Assembly (NCBI GenBank): GCA_922989275.2
Contig: OV277861.1
Coordinates: forward strand, 23,032,479 to 23,096,478
From: Gari tellinella
Lineage: Eukaryota > Mollusca > Bivalvia > Cardiida > Psammobiidae
Direction: 5' to 3'
DNA: 64,000 nt
Shown: positions 1 through 10,070 of the stretch, piece after piece
Position numbering within the stretch: position 1 is the stretch's first letter
How the letters are laid out: each line of letters opens with the position of its first letter
Translations under genes and position numbers: made by a program
Notes under the pieces: generated by a model
What the model saw: only the letters and a program-made list of their open reading frames with translations
What the model was told of the DNA's origin: nothing
Databases searched by the model: none

Positions 1-1013
1 TTCCATAGTTGGCTGTCGCAAGATTACGGAAATTATCGAGCACAATGATCATCCTATTTTCAGTTTAAGAATGTTCAAATCTAAAGATTAATCGGATGAG
101 GATCCAAAATGTTTGCAAATGCATCTTTTGGCGACATTGACATTGAAAGGGTTTTATAGGTCATATATTTAGTTTGACCGGTTAAGCTGACGACAGTTTC
201 AAAGCAGACGATATAACAACAGTAGATGGGTTTATTTTCATACCACGTGTTGCATTCGGAAAGGTGTAAAATAGTCCCATCAAGTTCCAACTATATTCAC
301 TTCCTGGTTCATTATGCAAGTATAGTAAAGGCGATAACCCCTTATCGTGCTAAATTGTCGTCTGCTTTAAATGTATCGTCTTCGACAAAATATAAAAACT
401 AGTTTAAATGTTTTTTTTATCTGAAGAAATTTTGAAAATGAGTGACAAACAGTTGAGATCCAGATCAGACGCCGCGTTACGCGGCGTCTGATCTGGATCT
501 AAACTGTTTGCATATGTTAGCCAAATCATGCTTAGCATAACAAGGGTAATTACTTTCCCTTCAATAGCCGACTAAATTCGACTTGATAGATGGTTGTTCC
601 AGACCAGACGCTACACAATGCGGCGTCTGACCAGGATTCAAACTGTATGGCAATCAATCCAATAGTCCTTCAGTAAAGGACAAAAGTTTAAATTTCTAAG
701 TGCAGACGACATATTTCAGAAGACGATATTGTGTATCGATATTATAATAACTCGACTGTGAAACGTCGGTTAACCTTAAGGGACGCTATTTAATTGTCGT
801 CTGGCAAAATATTTGGTCTGCAACAATTTACAAAGTTGACCTTATTAGAATTCATTTCTTTTCCTTGAATTGTATCAGTGTGTCCAATAATATTGACCAA
901 GATGAGACGCTGATTTTTTCGGCATTTCATCTTGATCCAAACTGCACGCAACGGTGATAATAAATCAACCGTATCATACAGAAGGATGAATACCGGCATA
1001 CTAGTATGCAAAT
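1..1013. other. gene-free left flank
   Basis: No convincing exon or long ORF is visible. The stretch holds two H1 hairpins (446-511 and a decayed one at 592-643) and fragments of the associated MITE sequence (for example the GCAGACGAC motif near 700-730). Confidence 0.6.
446..511. repeat. H1 hairpin module, GCGTTACGC tip
   Basis: Near-perfect inverted repeat. The left arm reads CAAACAGTTGAGATCCAGAT and the right arm is its complement ending AAACTGTTTG, with GACGCCGCG-TTA-CGCGGCGTC in the centre. No clear MITE termini are visible around it. Confidence 0.9.
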
Positions 1014-1463
1014 GTAAAACCTCTCTATTACCACCACTAAATTGTTTTAATCATTAGTTGTTTACGACAGGTGAATGCTTTTAAACAAGCTGACAGTAAA
1101 ACAGAAAGCTCCTTTAGGAGTTTTCTGTTTTATTGTTACCTTGGTTTAAGCTATCACCTGTCTTTCAAACAATCAGTTAGCTTTCTTTTCAGTGGTCTTA
1201 ACCCTTTCGCTCTCAATGACGCTTGAAAGCGCGTTTGCAAACAGTTTGGATCCTGATCAGACGCCGCGGTAACGCGGCGTCTGATCAGGATCCAAAATGT
1301 TTGACACTCGTATCGTTATGTTTTAAGTCATACTACATTGAATATTAATTTGAAACGATCTTGCTAACAACAAAATTGAAGCAGACGACAATGAAACGGT
1401 GAAGAGGTAAAAAAAAAACTTACGGAAATGTTGGTAGTGAAATGGTAAATAGAGAGGTTTTAC
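1014..1463. mobile_element. MITE family D (H2 core), split by a family B MITE
   Basis: The left end AAAACCTCTCTATTACCACC matches the right end reading GTAAT-AGAGAGGTTTTAC once the nested element at 1,198-1,449 is removed. The centre (about 1,086-1,160) is an H2-type hairpin with tip AGCTCCTTTAGGAG. Family D is seen complete at 23,491-23,696. Confidence 0.75.
1198..1449 (+). mobile_element. MITE family B (piggyBac-like, H1 core)
   Basis: Starts TTAACCCTTTCGCT and ends in a degraded GTGAAATGG-TAAA, matching the TTAA-CCCTTTC termini of other family B copies. An H1 hairpin fills 1,238-1,303. TTAA target sites with CCC.. termini are the hallmark of piggyBac-type transposons; no transposase is present, so the element is non-autonomous. 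Confidence 0.7.
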
Positions 1464-1683
1464 CTTTTATGGGAAATCAGCTTGCGGAACACTTCAATTG
1501 ACTTGTAAATAAGCCAGGGGTTGAAATAACATATTAGACGAAAATAATTGAAGAAAGGAGGGTTGTTCTGCACTTAGGTAAGATTTAAATCACAGTTTTC
1601 AGAACCTATTCCATAAGTGACACTCGCTGTAACAACATCAACGAAGAACTCAGTCATTTTGTGAACAGATCGATGGAACTTAA

Positions 1684-1704
1684 ATGAACACAAAATGGAA
1701 ATAG
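1684..1704 (+). promoter_or_regulatory. short upstream ORF overlapping the main start
   Basis: An ATG 11 bases before the main start opens a six-codon frame that ends in TAG, 7 bases past the first base of the main ATG. Such overlapping uORFs can lower translation of the main frame, but its use here depends on the real 5' end of the mRNA, which cannot be seen. Confidence 0.35.
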
Positions 1705-4010
1705 CATTAATTATTGCTTTATTATTCGTTGTTGCATCTGTAGAAGCAGATAGCGACGTGATACATGGAAATCCAGTGAATGACACGTGTATTCTATCTG
1801 TGTCTAACGATTCTCGAGCCGAGTTCACAGAAACTATTCTGCGGAGACACTACAATTTCATGTATATGAATCTCCACTTTGAGGACATAAATACTACTAT
1901 TAGCTCTAAGAAATATGTTATTTTGGCAACCCATTGGATCTGGACGTACAAGGGTGAGGATGGGGGTCATAATTACCTGTTTCTACCACAAGACTTCGGA
2001 TACCTCTCGTTTGGACTTCTTTGGTCCAAGTGCAATACTTCAGTATATACAATAAAGATTCAACACGACGGCAATTGTAGTGGATTGATGATTGGCGAAA
2101 ACAAAACTGATCTTCTAATTGGAGAGGCTCTTGGTGATATGACTAGCGATATTGCTGCAAGAAGAGACAGATACAATTCCAGTTACTGGTGCTACAGCAA
2201 GAGGATGTTGATACATCCATTAGGCTTATATCGTGCCTGTGAAAACTCTATCTGCACATTGCAAACGATTGAGTATATGTGTTGTAAATATGTCATTAGT
2301 TTTACGACAAGGAAACGACATATCGAATGCTCAAAGGAACATTATCATTTCACTGCTTTATGGTGGGCTCTGCCGATAGTTTTTGGAGAGATTTGCTTTG
2401 CTTTCTATCCCCTGTTTGTATCCAAAATCGGAATCTTGATTCAACGTCTAACTTGCGATAGAACTACCAGAAGACGACGAATGTCAAGCCAGGGTGACTA
2501 CAATGACGAGGAGCTCGACTACATACGTTTAAAACAAAGTCCTCCAGTTACTCTGCTGAATACGGTGCTGTCTCCGTTGTCCATGTTCTGCCATTCTAGA
2601 ACATCTGGGAGATCTAGGCTCTGGCGAATGTTGATACTTATATTGCCAATGACTTTCCCTGCTGTTAGGATATACATAGACTGGAAATACTCCAAGGATT
2701 TCATCACGGAAGCCCTTAAACAGGGGGTCGTTATTGGATTTAGCTCTCTGGTTGCTGGTCCTCATAATGCCGAAAGGTTCATGGTTTATTTTGGTGGACC
2801 AGTAATTGCGTTAATTATGTATGTCGTATTCGGAACGGTGTTCATTATGTTCCCAAAGGATCTTGAGAAACTGTTAGTCAATGGGTTGTTTAATCCACGG
2901 GGCTATCCGCCGCTCTTTATTCTCGCTTTTCCTATACGATGTCGCGAGAAACTGGGAAGAATTTCTGTTAGGAATTATAAAGGGTACAAACGATTTCATA
3001 ATTATCTAATTCTGAACATTCATATGATATTGAATCTGAAAACATGGCGCCATGCACTGCAAATATTTGCTAACAGATTTTCTGTAAATCTATGGTGGGC
3101 AGTTAAAAGGTTAGTTGTCAATGATTATGTGGTGACAATTGTCCTTGTAGTATTTTTCCCACTTTACTTTATTTTCTGTGTCGTTGAGCTTGTGTTTTCT
3201 CTGTTTTATTTCGCTTTCCCTGTTGTAAGTTGCTTCTACATCATTTTGAACGCTTACATGAAATCTCTCGTTTCTTTCTTTGGTAACTACAATTGTTTTC
3301 TTCTTTTCTTCAGCAAACTATTTCTTGCTGGTACGGTTGTAGCGTTTTCCATCACGTGGTATATGTACTGTGTTATCTTTTTTGATGGATTTTGGTTCTT
3401 GTCAAGAATTATCATGTTCACATTTACTGGTATTGTTCAATTCCCTAAACTTTCATACGGATACATTGTCCTCATTTTTATGGCTTTTTACTATCTCATG
3501 GACAGTCTCCGCACTTTCGGATCCAGTTATCGTGACCTGCTTCAACTCAGCATCGATGTATGTGAAAGGTTTAAGAACAAAAGTTCTGACGATTTTGCAA
3601 GAAATTTATCACGTAGAAACGCTATACCTCGCCATCTATTCAATGTTATTGTCGAGAGACATCAGCCTAAGAGGGTCAAGGTCTGCTATACAGTGTTGAA
3701 AGTAGTTTCTGTTGTGTCAATTCTGTGGGTATCTATCAGGTTGTTAATAACGTTTGATAAGTTTCAAGACCTTTCCCTTGTGTCACACGTGTTTACCGTG
3801 CTGTTCATTTGCGCTCTTCCTAAAATCTTGAACGATTTGTGCTTGAGAAGTGTGAGACATACGAACAAGAAACGCCTCCGTCAACGAATATATCGTACGG
3901 TATCTGACTATTGCATGAGCCATGGAGAAGTTGACAGCGACAGTGATTTGGAAGATATGGGCTCTACTTCTATGACAGGTTATGAAACGTTAGATATTGA
4001 ATCAGATTGA
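1695..4010 (+). CDS. multi-pass membrane protein of unknown function, 771 aa
   Basis: Intact single-exon frame. Residues 1-18 form a signal peptide (MEIALIIALLFVVASVEA). Residues 19-215 are probably extracellular: Cys-rich, with about seven N-glycosylation sequons (around N29, N38, N66, N114, N127, N136, N161). Hydrophobic segments lie near 220-247, 311-328, 363-387, 477-520 (two passes), 536-602 (two or three passes), 664-688 and 693-712. An Arg-rich cytosolic-looking stretch sits at 251-263 and a Ser/Asp/Glu-rich tail at 746-771. The start ATG has a good context (AAAATGG). I do not recognise the family and see no catalytic motif; a receptor- or transporter-like role would be a guess. The CDS is free of insertions although repeats crowd both sides, and a decayed copy of its 3' end follows at 4,377-4,500. 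Confidence 0.85.
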   Translation: MEIALIIALLFVVASVEADSDVIHGNPVNDTCILSVSNDSRAEFTETILRRHYNFMYMNLHFEDINTTISSKKYVILATHWIWTYKGEDGGHNYLFLPQDFGYLSFGLLWSKCNTSVYTIKIQHDGNCSGLMIGENKTDLLIGEALGDMTSDIAARRDRYNSSYWCYSKRMLIHPLGLYRACENSICTLQTIEYMCCKYVISFTTRKRHIECSKEHYHFTALWWALPIVFGEICFAFYPLFVSKIGILIQRLTCDRTTRRRRMSSQGDYNDEELDYIRLKQSPPVTLLNTVLSPLSMFCHSRTSGRSRLWRMLILILPMTFPAVRIYIDWKYSKDFITEALKQGVVIGFSSLVAGPHNAERFMVYFGGPVIALIMYVVFGTVFIMFPKDLEKLLVNGLFNPRGYPPLFILAFPIRCREKLGRISVRNYKGYKRFHNYLILNIHMILNLKTWRHALQIFANRFSVNLWWAVKRLVVNDYVVTIVLVVFFPLYFIFCVVELVFSLFYFAFPVVSCFYIILNAYMKSLVSFFGNYNCFLLFFSKLFLAGTVVAFSITWYMYCVIFFDGFWFLSRIIMFTFTGIVQFPKLSYGYIVLIFMAFYYLMDSLRTFGSSYRDLLQLSIDVCERFKNKSSDDFARNLSRRNAIPRHLFNVIVERHQPKRVKVCYTVLKVVSVVSILWVSIRLLITFDKFQDLSLVSHVFTVLFICALPKILNDLCLRSVRHTNKKRLRQRIYRTVSDYCMSHGEVDSDSDLEDMGSTSMTGYETLDIESD

Positions 4011-4087
4011 ACAAGTCTAGCGCTGAAAACCTTGAATTAACTCCCGAAAAACGTGTTCAATGCAATGAAATAAGCCTCAAACGCATT

Positions 4088-4323
4088 CAGTGGAGAATCT
4101 GTTATTCGTTCTCGTTTAAACGCAAACGCAAAGCACTAAAACGCAGAAAAGTACAACTTTTGGAATATTCTTATAATGCATGTTTATCTTGGTGGCAAAC
4201 AGTTTGGAGCCTGGTTAGACGCCAGGTTACCCGGCGTTTGATCTGGCTCCAAACTGTTTGCATCGGAAATGATAGCTTATGTGTAAACGCGTTCAGTGGG
4301 AAAGAATAGCGTTTTCTCCACTG
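4088..4323 (+). mobile_element. MITE family A (TA-type, H1 core)
   Basis: TIRs CAGTGGAGAATCTGTTATTC and its degraded complement ending TTTTCTCCACTG. The H1 hairpin at 4,196-4,260 has the GGTTACCC tip. It inserted between the intact gene end and the duplicated gene end. Confidence 0.85.
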
Positions 4324-4376
4324 TAACACATAATAACAAGTATTAGGAACGTCCCATTCAGCGAATACTAGTATAT

Positions 4377-4500
4377 CTAGCGCTCAGTATCTGATTATTG
4401 CAAGAGACATAGGCGGATTTATGGCGAGAGTGATTTGGAAGACGTTGACTCTCATACTATGTTAGGTAACTTAAGCTATGGAATCGGATTGTATACTTTA
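4377..4500 (+). pseudogene. decayed copy of the 3' end of the 771-aa gene
   Basis: Matches 3,896-4,015 in order: CAGTATCTGATTATTGCA, then GAGAGTGATTTGGAAGA, TATGTTAGGTAACTTA and GAATCGGATTG correspond to the last ~40 codons and stop of the gene upstream. Several substitutions and small indels destroy the frame. Confidence 0.7.
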
Positions 4501-5484
4501 GGTGCATATATTATTTAGGTGTTACTTAACGAAGGACTGTGTTTATTGTCGCACTTTGTAGCAGGATAAATTGTAGGAAAATGCATCAGATTATATGGAC
4601 GATTGTGCTGATCAATGCGAAGAAATTTTGTTAGAAGAAATCATCAATATCGCAAATAGAACAATTATAACATATCAGCTGATTACACTAACAGTTTTAC
4701 GTATTGTATCACGATTATTACTGGCCGTTTAATAGGCATATCTAAATGCGGGAACGACAGGATTTTTCCCAATTAATTGCGGTTTTTTTTAATGCTTTAA
4801 ACGTTTATAGAATTGCAAACAGTTTTGAGCCAGATCAGAAAACGGATAATGCGGCGTTTGATCTAGCTCCAAAGGAACCAACACTTGGAATAGAAAAATA
4901 TCGTCAACAAATTTGAGCGGAACCACAAGTGATAGCTGCATATCTCCCAGCCGCTTCACCGAGCACACATTTTTTTTAGGTCTCCATGGCTGCCATTTCT
5001 CCGGATTTTTCCGAAAGCTTCGGATTTTTTTCTAGTACATGGTAGCTTAAAGCAGGCTGAAAGTTAAGTAGAATGCACCTTCAGGTGCATTCTGCTTTAC
5101 TTCCAGCCTGCTTTCAGCAACCACATGTCAACAAAACTAGAAACAGGCGATAGGGTAAAGGTACGATTCGGAAAATCGCACTTGAAAAATCCAAATTTGG
5201 AAATCTTAGGAATGTTTCATGTAAACTTAAGGCAGCCCTGGGTCTCGTGCTCGTATGGTTTCTAAACCATAACATTAGACAGATTTCTGATCATATTTAA
5301 AATAAAAATGAGCTTTTAGAAACAATGAATTCCGCGTATATCACAGTTTTGTGTAATAATTTAAAGGTTTTTAACTCCAACAGAAAACTGCTTCGAAAGG
5401 TGTGTTTGCGTCTTTAATCATTGAAAGCTTGCTTGATCACAATTAACATAAACTTGCTCTCATTGATCAAAACAATCATCACTC
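4501..5484. other. gene-free stretch with hairpin relics
   Basis: Contains a decayed H1 hairpin (4,816-4,872) and a family C / H2 hairpin (about 5,045-5,120, tip GCACCTTCAGGTGC). No exon seen. Confidence 0.5.
5035..5157. mobile_element. MITE family C relic (H2 core)
   Basis: AAAGCAGGCTGAAAG..GCACC-TTCA-GGTGC..CTTCCAGCCTGCTTT is a near-perfect hairpin, followed by the family C right-side sequence AACTAGAAACAGGCGAT and GGGTAAAGG. The left terminus is lost. Confidence 0.7.
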
Positions 5485-6144
5485 TTGATGAGCGGTCATC
5501 TACTTTTCTCAAATGTTGGAGAGATCAAAGCTTTGGAGAGGTTTGGAATGTACCGAACGATACACAAACTGCATGTAAAAAATGAAATTAAATCACAATG
5601 GATAGAAAATTTAAAAAATTACCTCTGTACACTAGGTTTCTCTGGAATCTGGTTTGGTCAGAGTTTTAATAGTAGCAAATGGCTTATACAAGCAACACTA
5701 CAAAAACTTAAAGACACTTTTATACAATCTTGGCACTCAGACTTAAATAGAACGTCTGAAACAAATTTGTATAAACATGTGAAATTAGTTTTTAACCGTA
5801 GTATCTATATTGATAAAATGCCAACTTACCTTTGTAAAAGTATATTAAAATTCTTTACCAGAAACCATCGCTTACCTATTGAAACAGGGCGTTGGCGGAA
5901 TATTCCCGCAACCGATCGTAAATGCACACATTGCAACGTGCTAGGCGACGAATTCCATTACCTATTTGAATGTGAATTATTTCGTACCCTCAGGGAAAAT
6001 CATATTGAACATTGTATACGACACCGACCAAGCATGTTTAAATTAATTGCTTTAGTGAATACGAACGATTATTCCAAGTTACCAAACTTGGCTGCATTTT
6101 GCCACAAAATTATGGTACATTTTAAAGATAATAATAGGTTCTAG
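5485..6144 (+). pseudogene. LINE ORF2 C-terminus, 219-aa fragment
   Basis: The frame carries the C-terminal signature of many invertebrate non-LTR retrotransposons: HRLPIETGRW, then a Cys/His knuckle C-x2-C-x8-H-x4-C (CTHCNV..EFHYLFEC). The polymerase and endonuclease parts are absent, so this is a 5'-truncated copy. The likely 3' UTR runs to about 6,868, where AATAAAACTTGGAAACTTGG forms a short tandem tail of the kind left by LINE insertion. The clade (CR1/L2-like versus other) cannot be fixed from this part. Confidence 0.75.
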
Positions 6145-6868
6145 TAAACTACTAGCATATATTAATGCTGTGTACAAATGTATTATTGATATGTACGATA
6201 TATTACTAATATTTACTTACGTAATATGTACTCTGTGCTCGCCTAGACAAGCTTTCGATTTCGTTTACCGTTTAGGCCTTTAAAATGAGTACTTACCTAT
6301 ACACGTAATTTTGTATACTTGTGCATCCAACCTTAATCCTCCGCAGCTAAATACAACCTGCAAATTTTACATTCTGAAATATTTTCAGTCAGTGTTCTCA
6401 CGTCTTGTTGCCAAACAGTTTTAATCCACATCAGATTTCGAGTTACTCGGAGTCTCATCTGGATCAATACTGTTTGCAACAGATATCACAATTGCGCTCG
6501 CAGCTTGCAGAGGGTTAAGGAAGAATGTCACCACAAACATGACTTGTTACATACTTGGAGAGACAGAGAGAGAGAGCGAGACAGAGAGAGAGAGAGACAG
6601 AGAGAGGCTTCTTCGCTTACCCTTACTCGAAAGACCGATTGCTTAACCAATTGATTGATTGACAGCTCATCCTTCAACTCAATCGACTGTTTATTTAATC
6701 CACTTTTTAAGAGTGTAGCCGTTTTCCGTTGTGATTCGAGACAGTCTGTCTCATGTCATTTGTGTGTATATGTCTTGCGTATATATATTCTTGATGTAAT
6801 TACTTGCTGATGTATCCCGTTATACGGGACTTTGCGGTTGTTATCAATAAAACTTGGAAACTTGGAAT
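6145..6868 (+). mobile_element. probable LINE 3' UTR and tail
   Basis: Runs from the stop codon to AATAAAACTTGGAAACTTGG. It is interrupted by an H1 hairpin (6,412-6,478) and a GAGAGACA-rich microsatellite (6,557-6,606), so the 3' UTR has later insertions or expansions. Confidence 0.5.
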
Positions 6869-6944
6869 GGTTTGGGGATGTTTGGTGTCTTTAGATCGAC
6901 CATTTTCTTATGGCCTTAACAACTATTCGTCAAAGTATCAACCA

Positions 6945-7092
6945 GGGTCAATGCATATAAAGCGTTCCAGTTGAGTCTGGGCGCGTTCTCAGGCATTTGA
7001 TTGGCCAGATTTGAGCCGAGGCTCAAATCTGACCAATCAAATGCTTGAGAACGCGTTCAGACTCAGCTCAAACGCTTTATAAGCATGGACCC
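6945..7092. repeat. 148-bp fold-back palindrome
   Basis: GGGTCAATGCATATAAAGCG at the left pairs with CGCTTTATAAGCATGGACCC at the right. The arms continue almost to the centre, where GATTTGAGCC-GAGG-CTCAAATC forms the turn. It is a fold-back MITE with virtually no loop; no target duplication could be identified. Confidence 0.85.
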
Positions 7093-7338
7093 AAGTCGTA
7101 TATGACACTGATGGATCCCTAATGACATATATGCATTTGTTTGTGTGTGTGGAGGGGGCAGGGGAGAGACAAAGTGTACGACGAGCATCTGTTATTACAG
7201 GGTTACTTTCTACTTTAGTTGGAGTGTGTTTGTGATAAGTGTCCTACTGATCTGGAATACCCATTCTCTTACGGCTCCGTCTAAAGACCACAAACCTCCC
7301 CAAACATCCTCAGTCCACATTTAAAAACAACTTTTCCA

Positions 7339-7470
7339 TATTCTAGCAGATTGTAGCTATAACGAGCTGAAAGTCAAGCAGAATGCGCCTTAAGGGACAT
7401 TCTGCTTTACTTTCAACTGCTTTAAGTTGATACCTGTCTTCAAAGCCAGAAGCAGGCTATTGGATAATGG
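7339..7470. mobile_element. MITE family C relic (H2 core)
   Basis: H2 hairpin with arms AGCAGAATGCGCC and GGGACATTCTGCT followed by GATACCTGTCTTCAAAGCCAGA. The tip pairing is partly broken. Confidence 0.65.
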
Positions 7471-8562
7471 GTCAATATTTATTAGTAACTGTATGTAGCT
7501 ATCTAAAGTTTTGTACAAGTTGCTCCCCTTGAAATGAAAAAAATCGTAGATTTTGATTTTAATATAATATTTTTCCATATTTCAGCTTAAATTCGCCATT
7601 TATACGCTTTATTTGATTAGATATTAAGGAATTAAAGTAGTTTGGGTTGTTTTTAAGTGGTTTAGGCAGGTTCGGAGAGGTTTGGAGTGGTTTGCGAAGG
7701 TTTGGTGTCTGTAGACGGACTGTTCTCTTAAGACAATAGTGTCATCTGCTTTTGACAACTGTTTTCTCTTTTTTGTTCTCAATTTTGAATTTATATGTTT
7801 CGGGTAAATTCATACCGTTATGAATGTGAAACAATTTGGACCCCGATCCCACACCGCCTTTAGAGCATAACTATTTGCAAAAACATGTAACTATTGTACT
7901 CGGAGTAAGGCCGAAAGGGGTTTAGCCTAATTGTTTATCATTTTCATTACAAATTTTGCTAATGAAATAAACAAGTTATAAGACAATGACTCATGCGGAA
8001 TCCGGAAAGGGCCAGTCGAATTATTATTTCTTTAACGTGAATTTTCTAGATATTTCGGCACTATCGGGGGTCCGTAGATTCATGTATATGTGTAACTGTA
8101 TAACAAGGCACTGTCTTGTTTTGATCGGTCTTGACTATAAACGGTTTACATAACTCGTTTACCTCAATATTTGATAAGGCAATAAACGAATGATAAGGTA
8201 ATGTAATAATGCTTATCTGTAATATTCGTATTATATATGTATATATGTAAATAGATAGTGTTCTGAATACAAGGAAAAAAATAATTCACAAAAAGCTGTT
8301 GAATGTGTTGAATCAATTGAGCCCTTTAAGGAGCCCTTAAATTATGGTCTGTACTGTTTGTCGTTTTGCAATATTTTTTGTGTTTTCTGTATGACTTGAT
8401 TACTAAAATAAAAGCCTATCTAACCAGTGTTATTTCGTCTTATTGCATGAAACACTTAACGAAAGTAGTAGTAATAAAGGGAGACAATCGATAATGCTAT
8501 TTATACGCCAATTTCAATAGTTATCTTCCTTTACCCTATTAACCACAACATTGCCGTTCGAG
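7471..8562. other. gene-free AT-rich stretch
   Basis: No exon, RNA gene or clear element seen. A short frame at 7,390-7,578 overlaps the H2 hairpin and is not coding. Confidence 0.5.
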
Positions 8563-8777
8563 ATACAGTACTCCCTCCCCACAACGCCCCTCCCAACATC
8601 GACTCCCTCCTAACAACGACCCTTGCCGCTGTTCCCAAAACAAGACATTTATGTACAACCTTTTCATATTGCCTTAAATCGAACTTTGAAACGATATTGC
8701 AGACAACACTATTGAAGCAGACGACACTATGACGGTGAAGGGGTAAAAACCTCTCGACTAATTTGATCATGAAAGGG
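8563..8777. mobile_element. chimeric MITE: family E left half joined to family B right half
   Basis: Begins CAGTACTCCCTCCCCACAAC (family E type) and, after AACAAGACATTTATG, continues in family B sequence (CGAACTTTGAAACGATATTGC..GGTGAAGGGGTAAAAA..ATGAAAGGGTTGAG). The H1 hairpin is absent. The join falls where the hairpin sits in complete copies. Confidence 0.55.
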
Positions 8778-9039
8778 TTGAGGACATACCATTGCCAAGC
8801 TTGACAACATCTTGGAAACAGTTTTGAACCAGCTCAACCCAAAATGCCTAAAACTCTAAACTTTAACGCACATCTAAACTTTAGCACTCATCTAAACTGT
8901 AGCCCTCGTCTAAACTTTATTTCTCATTTAATATGACATTAGACATATTTGTAACGCAGTCGAATAATATTTCTTCTGAACAGTCTTATTTGAAATTAAA
9001 AAGAATAAATGAAATACAGAAAGTTCATCCATATAAATT

Positions 9040-9237
9040 ATTAGATGTTTACGACAGATGACTACTTCAAGCAAGATGACAGAAAACCAGAAAGCTCCTT
9101 CAGGAGCTTTCTGTTTTACTGTCACCGTGCTTAAGGATATTTATGTTTGACTGTCATCGTGCTTTAAACTGTCAGCTGTATTTTATATAATCAATAATTG
9201 TCCTTTGTTTTCGTGGTCGTAATAGAGAGGTTTTTCT
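9040..9237. mobile_element. MITE family D copy (H2 core)
   Basis: H2-type hairpin AAGCAAGATGACAG..CAGAAAGCTCC-TTCA-GGAGCTTTCTG..CTGTCACCGTGCTT. The right end GTGGTCGTAATAGAGAGG matches family D; the left end is degraded. Confidence 0.7.
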
Positions 9238-9304
9238 GTATTCAACAATAGAGGTCATGAAGAATGCCTGCATATGTGCAATCCCTCGGTTGTCAAATAA
9301 GTGT

Positions 9305-9572
9305 TACAGCGCTCCCTCTCTACTACGACACCCAATGGGAGACAAAACTTGTTTGCGTTGTTCGGAGGGAGTCGTTATAGGCAGGGAAATTGATTTACAT
9401 TTGCAAACAGCTTGAATCCAGATTCAAGCTGTGAATCCAGATTCAAGCTGTGTGTCACTCGTCATTACGTTTTTTTCTGTCAAAATGTCCATTATGTAAT
9501 ATTTAGAAAAAAACAGCAGACGACAAATTTTAGCAGACGACATTGCAGCCGTGAATAGGTTGGACATAATGA
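9305..9572. mobile_element. MITE family E copy, hairpin partly deleted
   Basis: CAGCGCTCCCTCTCTACTAC and CACCCAATGGGAGAC at the left, AGGGAGTCGTTATAGG, then a collapsed H1 core in which GAATCCAGATTCAAGCTGTG is repeated, and GCAGACGACATTGCAGCC on the right. Confidence 0.65.
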
Positions 9573-9616
9573 TTCTATTAACCCAAATATGGCTATTGTC
9601 CACACTAGTAGATATA

Positions 9617-9682
9617 AGCAGACAATGTAGATCTGATGAGACGCCGCGTGACGCGGTGTCTCCTCAGGGTCTACCTATTTGC
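9617..9682. repeat. H1 variant hairpin (GTAGATC arms)
   Basis: AATGTAGATCTGATGAGACGCCGCG-TGA-CGCGGTGTCTCCTCAGG; the outer arms read GTAGAYC rather than GTTTGGATC. The same outer arm is seen at 11,930, 15,534, 19,094 and 43,071. Confidence 0.8.
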
Positions 9683-9822
9683 TATTTCATATGCAATGGT
9701 ATGATGCAGTGTCTTTAGATCACTAATGTATAATGAGTTCTTCCATCACGTACATAGGGAGAGTTTATTGTAATGTCCCGGCATAAATGATGTTATGCTA
9801 TTGCCCCCAATTCCATGTGTTG

Positions 9823-10070
9823 TTTACCCTTTCATTATCAAATTATTCGGGAGATTTTTACCCCTTCACCGCTTTATTCTCGTCTGCTTCAATATTGTTG
9901 TCTGCAAGACGCGTTTCAAAGTTAGATTTAAGGTTGATTGACTTAATAAATATCGATTGGATTGTCAAACAGTTTGGTTCCTGATCAGACGCCGCGTAAC
10001 GCGGCGCCTGATCAGGACCCAAACTGTTTGCAAACGCGCTTTAAGGAGTTATTAGGAGTGAAAGGGTTAA
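9823..10070. mobile_element. MITE family B copy (piggyBac-like, H1 core)
   Basis: Runs from TTTACCCTTTCATTATC to GTGAAAGGGTTAA. A perfect-looking H1 hairpin lies at 9,967-10,031 with tip GCGTAACGC. In-element sequence CGTCTGCTTCAATATTG is shared with the other B copies in either orientation. Confidence 0.8.
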
